From Neobacillus sp. CF12 (GTDB lineage Bacteria > Bacillota > Bacilli > Bacillales > Cytobacillaceae), in NCBI RefSeq assembly GCF_030348765.1, contig NZ_JAUCEU010000007.1, forward strand, positions 2,350,501 through 2,414,500: a DNA stretch of 64,000 nt, read 5' to 3'. Position numbers and translations under genes: made by a program. Shown here piece by piece: positions 60,219-64,000 of this stretch; the first letter of the stretch is position 1, and each line of letters begins with the position of its first letter. The notes under the pieces are model-generated. The model saw only the letters and a program-made list of their open reading frames with translations. It was not told the DNA's origin and did no database searches.

Positions 60219-61505
60219 TTATACCCAGCCTCTAAACCTTGATGCTTCAGATATTTTACGAACACCTACTATATATGCGGCTAAACGCATATTAATATTC
60301 CATCGCTTGGATGTTTCATAAACATTATTAAACGATTGGACGAGCACCTTACGAAGCTTTTCATTAACTTCTTCTTCACTCCAATAGTAGCCTTGGTTGT
60401 TTTGAACCCATTCAAAATAGGAAACAGTTACTCCTCCTGAACTCGCTAAAACATCCGGCACTAACAGTATTCCTCTATCAGAAAGTATTTTAGTCCCTTC
60501 TAGGGTTGTTGGGCCGTTTGCTGCCTCGACAACAATCGAAGCTTTGATATTATGTGCATTAGCTGTGGTAATCTGGTTGGAAATTGCAGCTGGAACTAGA
60601 ATATCACAGTCAAGCTCGAGTAACTCTTCATTTGTAATCGTGTTATCAAACAATGTTGTTACCGTTCCAAAGCTATCTCTACGATCTAATAAGTAATCAA
60701 TATCCAAACCATCTGGATCATAAAGCGCACCATAAGCATCAGATATCCCAATGACCTTTGCACCTGCATCATGCATAAATTTTGCTAAAAAGCTCCCTGC
60801 ATTCCCAAACCCTTGAACGACCACCCGAGCTCCTTTGATCGTAATTCTACGTTTTTTTGCAGCTTCCTCAATGCATATGACAACTCCTTGTGCGGTCGCC
60901 TTTTCACGGCCATGCGAGCCGCCAAGTACAAGTGGTTTCCCTGTAATGAATCCAGGCGAATCGTATTCACGAAGCCTGCTGTATTCATCCATCATCCACG
61001 CCATAATTTGTGAGTTTGTATAAACATCTGGAGCAGGTATGTCCTTTGTAGGTCCTACAATTTGGCTGATTGCCCGAACATAAGCTCTGCTAAGCCGCTC
61101 AAGTTCTCCCATTGACATCGTTCTTGGGTCGCAAATAATACCGCCTTTTCCGCCTCCATATGGTAGGTCGACGATGCCGCATTTTAAACTCATCCACATC
61201 GACAATGCCTTAACCTCGTCCTCGTCTACTTCTGGATGAAAACGAACTCCGCCTTTTGTCGGTCCAACAGCATCATTATGCTGAGCGCGATATCCAGTGA
61301 ATATTTTAGTCGACCCGTCATCCATTCTAACAGGCATACGAACAGTCAGCATTCTCAATGGTTCTTTTAATAGTTGGTACATCTCATCTGTATACCCTAA
61401 TTTATCTAAGGCTTCTTTTATCACAATCTGTGTTGATGTTAAAAGGTTCAAAGACTCATCTGACTTTTGTTCTGTATTGCGCTCTGTTACCCCTACTTCT
61501 CCCAT
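60219..61505 (-). CDS. rocG: NAD-dependent glutamate dehydrogenase (RocG/GudB type)
   Basis: This 428-residue catabolic enzyme deaminates glutamate to 2-oxoglutarate. It shows KGGVRFHP, the catalytic Lys region LPYGGGKGGI, DIPAPDVYTN, the Rossmann motif VQGFGNAG and the C-terminal RLAAYIVGVRKISEASRFRGW. No in-frame duplication or other disruption, such as the one that inactivates GudB in laboratory B. subtilis, is visible. AGTAGGGGTGCC precedes the ATG. A RocD relic and an amino-acid permease lie upstream in the same direction, which favours rocG over gudB. Confidence 0.9.
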   Translation of the reverse strand: MGEVGVTERNTEQKSDESLNLLTSTQIVIKEALDKLGYTDEMYQLLKEPLRMLTVRMPVRMDDGSTKIFTGYRAQHNDAVGPTKGGVRFHPEVDEDEVKALSMWMSLKCGIVDLPYGGGKGGIICDPRTMSMGELERLSRAYVRAISQIVGPTKDIPAPDVYTNSQIMAWMMDEYSRLREYDSPGFITGKPLVLGGSHGREKATAQGVVICIEEAAKKRRITIKGARVVVQGFGNAGSFLAKFMHDAGAKVIGISDAYGALYDPDGLDIDYLLDRRDSFGTVTTLFDNTITNEELLELDCDILVPAAISNQITTANAHNIKASIVVEAANGPTTLEGTKILSDRGILLVPDVLASSGGVTVSYFEWVQNNQGYYWSEEEVNEKLRKVLVQSFNNVYETSKRWNINMRLAAYIVGVRKISEASRFRGWV

Positions 61506-61522
61506 ATGGCACCCCTACTGTA

Positions 61523-61640
61523 TTAGTTGGAAATCTTAAACAACACTTTTTGAATTCGTTCAATCGGCCAAATTAATTCCTCTTGGCTAATCATGAGTGG
61601 CGGAGCAAAACGAATCACGTTATCTCTATTTAGATGATAT
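61523..61640 (-). pseudogene. rocD: 3' relic of ornithine aminotransferase
   Basis: The - strand reads NRDNVIRFAPPLMISQEELI, then WPIERIQKVLFKISN and TAA 61523. VIRFAPPL with the following helix is the end of ornithine aminotransferase. Only about 37 codons remain. The break overlaps the last codons of the permease (TCATCTAAATAG), so a deletion joined the permease end to the tail of rocD. Confidence 0.85.
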
Positions 61641-63128
61641 CTCATCAAAAGAACATTCTTTTAGTGGAACGACCTTCGTTTTATGAACGAGTTTATACCC
61701 GATCCATAATCCCAAAAAGATTGGTAAACCAATATAGGACACGGCCACTCCATACCAATCAATCTCACTAGTTAAAAAAGCTTGATAATTTTGACCAAAA
61801 ATGACAATGACACACATCGCAAAAGCGAGAATCGGACCAAGCGGGAACCATTTTGCTTTAAATTTCAAATCATTTAAGTCCCTGCCCTGGGCCATATATG
61901 CTTTTCTAAAACGATAGTGGCTGACTGCAATTCCAAGCCATGCAATAAATCCAGTTAAGCCTGACGCATTTAATAACCATGTATACACTTGATCTCCAAA
62001 AATGGACGTTAAAAAGGCCAAGCCTCCGATAATCGTCGTCATGACAAGGGCATTCATCGGAATCCCGCGATCATTTACATTTTGTAAAAATTTAGGTGCC
62101 TGACCGTCCTTTGCCATGGACCAAAGCATGCGTGTCGATGCATATAAACCGGAAGTACCTGCCGATAAGACCGATGTCAAAATGACAGCATTCATCACAG
62201 ATGCCGCAAATGCAATGCCCACTTTCTCAAATACAAGGGTAAAAGGGCTGACAGCAATGTTGTCAACATCCCTGCCCAACAGGTCAGGACTTGTATAAGG
62301 AATAATTAGGCCAATGACAGCAATGGCAACTATATAGAATAGAAGTATACGCCAAAATACTTGTCGAATAGCCTTTGGTACGTTTTTCTCAGGCTCTTCA
62401 CTTTCTCCAGCAGCAATCCCCACGAGCTCCGTTCCTTGAAATGAAAAACCTGCGATTAAAAAAATACTTAAAACGGACAAAAGTCCGCCATTCACAGGAG
62501 CATGTCCTACTGTAAAGTTTTTAAACCCGATAAACTGTCCGCCCAGAATGCCGAAAATGGTCAGCAAACCTACTCCAATGAAAACGATGATTGTCACTAC
62601 TTTTATTAAGGAGAACCAATACTCGGATTCTCCGTAACTTTTAACCGACAATGCATTCAATAAAAAGATTAGACCTAAAAACAGTGTACTCCACACGATG
62701 CTCGGTACATCCGGAAACCAGAACTTCATAATAATAGCTGATGCTACTATTTCAACCGCAAGTGTAACAGCCCAGTTGAACCAATAGTTCCAACCGAGCG
62801 CAAAACCAAATGCCGGATCAACAAAACGGCTGCCATATGTTGAAAAGGATCCCGAAACCGGCATTAAGGTAGCCATTTCTCCGAGACTTGTCATCAAAAA
62901 GTAGACCATGATGCCGATAACTCCATAAGCTATTAGCGCTCCACCAGGCCCAGCTGTTTGAATGGATGACCCTGTAGCTAAAAATAACCCTGTCCCGATT
63001 GACCCTCCAATTGCAATCATCGTCATGTGACGTGCCTTTAGATTGCGTTTAACATGACCTTTGCATTCTCTACTATTCTGAACCTTCTGATTATTTTTGT
63101 CACTTTTATAGCTTTTGAGTGCTTCCAT
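61626..63128 (-). CDS. APC-family amino-acid permease
   Basis: This 500-residue permease has 12 membrane segments and the APC signature IAIGGSIGTGLFLATGSSIQ in the first segment. FSFQGTELVGIAAGESEEPE with the conserved charged loop is also present. It resembles the RocE/AnsP/LysP group. Its location before the rocD relic and glutamate dehydrogenase suggests arginine or ornithine uptake (RocE). AAGGAGGACAAG precedes the ATG. A 19-bp inverted repeat lies about 180 bases upstream. Confidence 0.88.
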   Translation of the reverse strand: MEALKSYKSDKNNQKVQNSRECKGHVKRNLKARHMTMIAIGGSIGTGLFLATGSSIQTAGPGGALIAYGVIGIMVYFLMTSLGEMATLMPVSGSFSTYGSRFVDPAFGFALGWNYWFNWAVTLAVEIVASAIIMKFWFPDVPSIVWSTLFLGLIFLLNALSVKSYGESEYWFSLIKVVTIIVFIGVGLLTIFGILGGQFIGFKNFTVGHAPVNGGLLSVLSIFLIAGFSFQGTELVGIAAGESEEPEKNVPKAIRQVFWRILLFYIVAIAVIGLIIPYTSPDLLGRDVDNIAVSPFTLVFEKVGIAFAASVMNAVILTSVLSAGTSGLYASTRMLWSMAKDGQAPKFLQNVNDRGIPMNALVMTTIIGGLAFLTSIFGDQVYTWLLNASGLTGFIAWLGIAVSHYRFRKAYMAQGRDLNDLKFKAKWFPLGPILAFAMCVIVIFGQNYQAFLTSEIDWYGVAVSYIGLPIFLGLWIGYKLVHKTKVVPLKECSFDEISSK

Positions 63129-63310
63129 TCTTGTCCTCCTTCATTTTTGTACGATAAGCATCTATCTAACTTTTTAGAAAGCATTATCCATCTGCTTTTT
63201 CGATGTAGGTACTTAGTTGACAAGAAAACGCATACAAATAATCATAATAAATAAACCTCAATCAGTTGAATTATCTTATCCCTACTGATTGGTTGCTAAA
63301 CTTTCTATTT

Positions 63311-63363
63311 CTTATGGGCAATTTATCCCTTCATGAGGATGATCGGGATAAATTGTCCATAAG
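63311..63363. repeat. 19-bp inverted repeat upstream of permease
   Basis: CTTATGGGCAATTTATCCC (63311-63329) and GGGATAAATTGTCCATAAG (63345-63363) pair at 18 of 19 positions around a 15-base loop. No T run follows on either strand, so it is not a typical terminator. It may be an operator pair or a structured leader. TCTCTCG/CGAGAGA (63378-63405) forms a second hairpin nearby. Confidence 0.6.
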
Positions 63364-63414
63364 AATAAAATTCATCTCTCGCTTAATATCGAAAAACGAG
63401 AGACGGCTTGCTAA

Positions 63415-63693
63415 TTATTTCGAAAAATCAAAGTAGTTTCGCTTCAATAAGCGTGGAGCGGCCATAAGTGTATCATACTTCATACTTTTTTCGAGCTTTG
63501 AGCAATCGATTAAAAATAGATGATCTTCAATTTCTTTCACAGTATTATCTGTTTGATAGGTCATACCGCATTCCAAGCAATGAATGGATGGTGTGTCTTG
63601 AATTTCGATCGCATTTGTTCCATCTGGAAGTTCCCAATACACTGTGTTGCTCGTTTCACTTGCTGTGTCAGATTCGCACCATTGACAAATCAA
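63415..63693 (-). CDS. yokU: YokU-family zinc-ribbon-like protein
   Basis: This 92-residue protein has two CxxC pairs (CQWC and CLECG) forming a likely zinc ribbon, followed by QTDNTVKEIEDHLFLID and the conserved end APRLLKRNYFDF. This matches B. subtilis YokU closely from memory; there it precedes kamA (lysine 2,3-aminomutase). Here the downstream neighbour is a permease instead. AGGAGGAAT precedes the ATG. The function is unknown. Confidence 0.85.
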   Translation of the reverse strand: MICQWCESDTASETSNTVYWELPDGTNAIEIQDTPSIHCLECGMTYQTDNTVKEIEDHLFLIDCSKLEKSMKYDTLMAAPRLLKRNYFDFSK

Positions 63694-63695
63694 AA

Positions 63696-64000
63696 TTATT
63701 CCTCCTTTGCTCCCACTGTTTCATATTTCTTCATTTGCGATTGGAATTTTTTCTCTTTTAACTCGTCACGTTTGTCACGTTTATCTTTTAATGAACTATG
63801 CTCAGTATTTTCCTTATACGTTTTGCGGCGATCTAACCTTTTTAAGCCTTCAGGAGTAAGGTTAAATTTCGTATCATCAATAATGGATAGGACACCATTA
63901 CTTTCAAACTTTTCAAACACTTCAGGATATACCTTTTTGTAGTAATCCTCTGCACTGCCTGACTGATAATTTGTTGGTTCTGGATAAGATGTAATCACAC
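63696..64000 (-). CDS. C-terminal part of an uncharacterised protein (5' truncated by window edge)
   Basis: The frame is open to the window edge. GTG 63998 lacks any visible ribosome site, so the gene probably begins beyond 64000. The visible 100 residues include FESNGVLSIIDDTKFNLTPE and a highly charged Lys/Glu-rich helical end. It precedes yokU by 2 bases and is probably co-transcribed with it. In B. subtilis the gene set upstream of yokU includes yodN, which this could correspond to; that is a guess. Confidence 0.55.
   Translation of the reverse strand, partial: VITSYPEPTNYQSGSAEDYYKKVYPEVFEKFESNGVLSIIDDTKFNLTPEGLKRLDRRKTYKENTEHSSLKDKRDKRDELKEKKFQSQMKKYETVGAKEE

Noticed and set aside
1-64000. 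CRISPR arrays, rRNA operons, prophage structural genes
   Set aside because: I saw no regular spaced repeats, no rRNA-like sequence and no phage structural proteins; only an integrase relic is present.

Overview
The window looks like chromosome from an aerobic, spore-forming member of the Bacillaceae. It is AT-rich, has strong AGGAGG-type ribosome binding sites, a gerA-type spore germination operon, a class IV polyhydroxyalkanoate (PHA) operon, and counterparts of Bacillus subtilis ykoGH, yknWXYZ, yokU and rocG/gudB. I cannot name the species from sequence alone.

Layout. 1-10 kb: envelope signalling and export, with a fused ABC transporter plus histidine kinase/response regulator pair, a two-gene ABC exporter, and a YkoGH-like system followed by two PepSY proteins that share an 11-bp-spaced box. 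10-18 kb: PHA operon (PhaR paralogue, phasin-like protein, PhaR, PhaC) framed by two alpha/beta hydrolases, then an SDR, a YitT protein, a 21-codon acyl-CoA ligase relic and a UbiB-type kinase. 18-25 kb: an orphan trpB, the yknWXYZ exporter, an FMN reductase and a PspA/LiaH-type pair. 25.2-27.1 kb: an IS1182-type element whose transposase has four single-base frameshifts.

27-46 kb: an accessory catabolic region between two DUF1254 paralogues. It holds an acyl-CoA ligase, MFS carrier, Cys-type sulfatase with its formylglycine-generating enzyme, a DUF202 protein, two SDRs, a LysR regulator and a cupin dioxygenase, then a gerA-type operon. The simplest reading is uptake, desulfation and oxidation of a sulfate ester, possibly aromatic. 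46-50 kb: LuxR-type regulator, L,D-transpeptidase and relics of a D,D-carboxypeptidase and a tyrosine integrase.

49.7-60 kb: a reactive-sulfur (persulfide/polysulfide) region. It encodes six rhodanese domains, three TusA domains, an ETHE1-like persulfide dioxygenase, a CoA-disulfide reductase-rhodanese-TusA fusion, DsrE, a TauE exporter and a CstR-type sensor. Near-identical palindromes of the form TACC-N6-GGTA precede most of its transcription units. The region lies between two 45-bp direct repeats that resemble integrase core sites. Its left part is decaying (ccdA relic, frameshifted rhodanese), yet contains an otherwise intact HesB-like gene with a single in-frame UGA exactly at the family's conserved Cys/Sec position, followed by a plausible bacterial SECIS hairpin. 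This is the most interesting signal in the window; a second small ORF nearby also has a lone in-frame UGA.

60-64 kb: glutamate dehydrogenase, a relic of ornithine aminotransferase, an amino-acid permease, YokU and the end of another gene.
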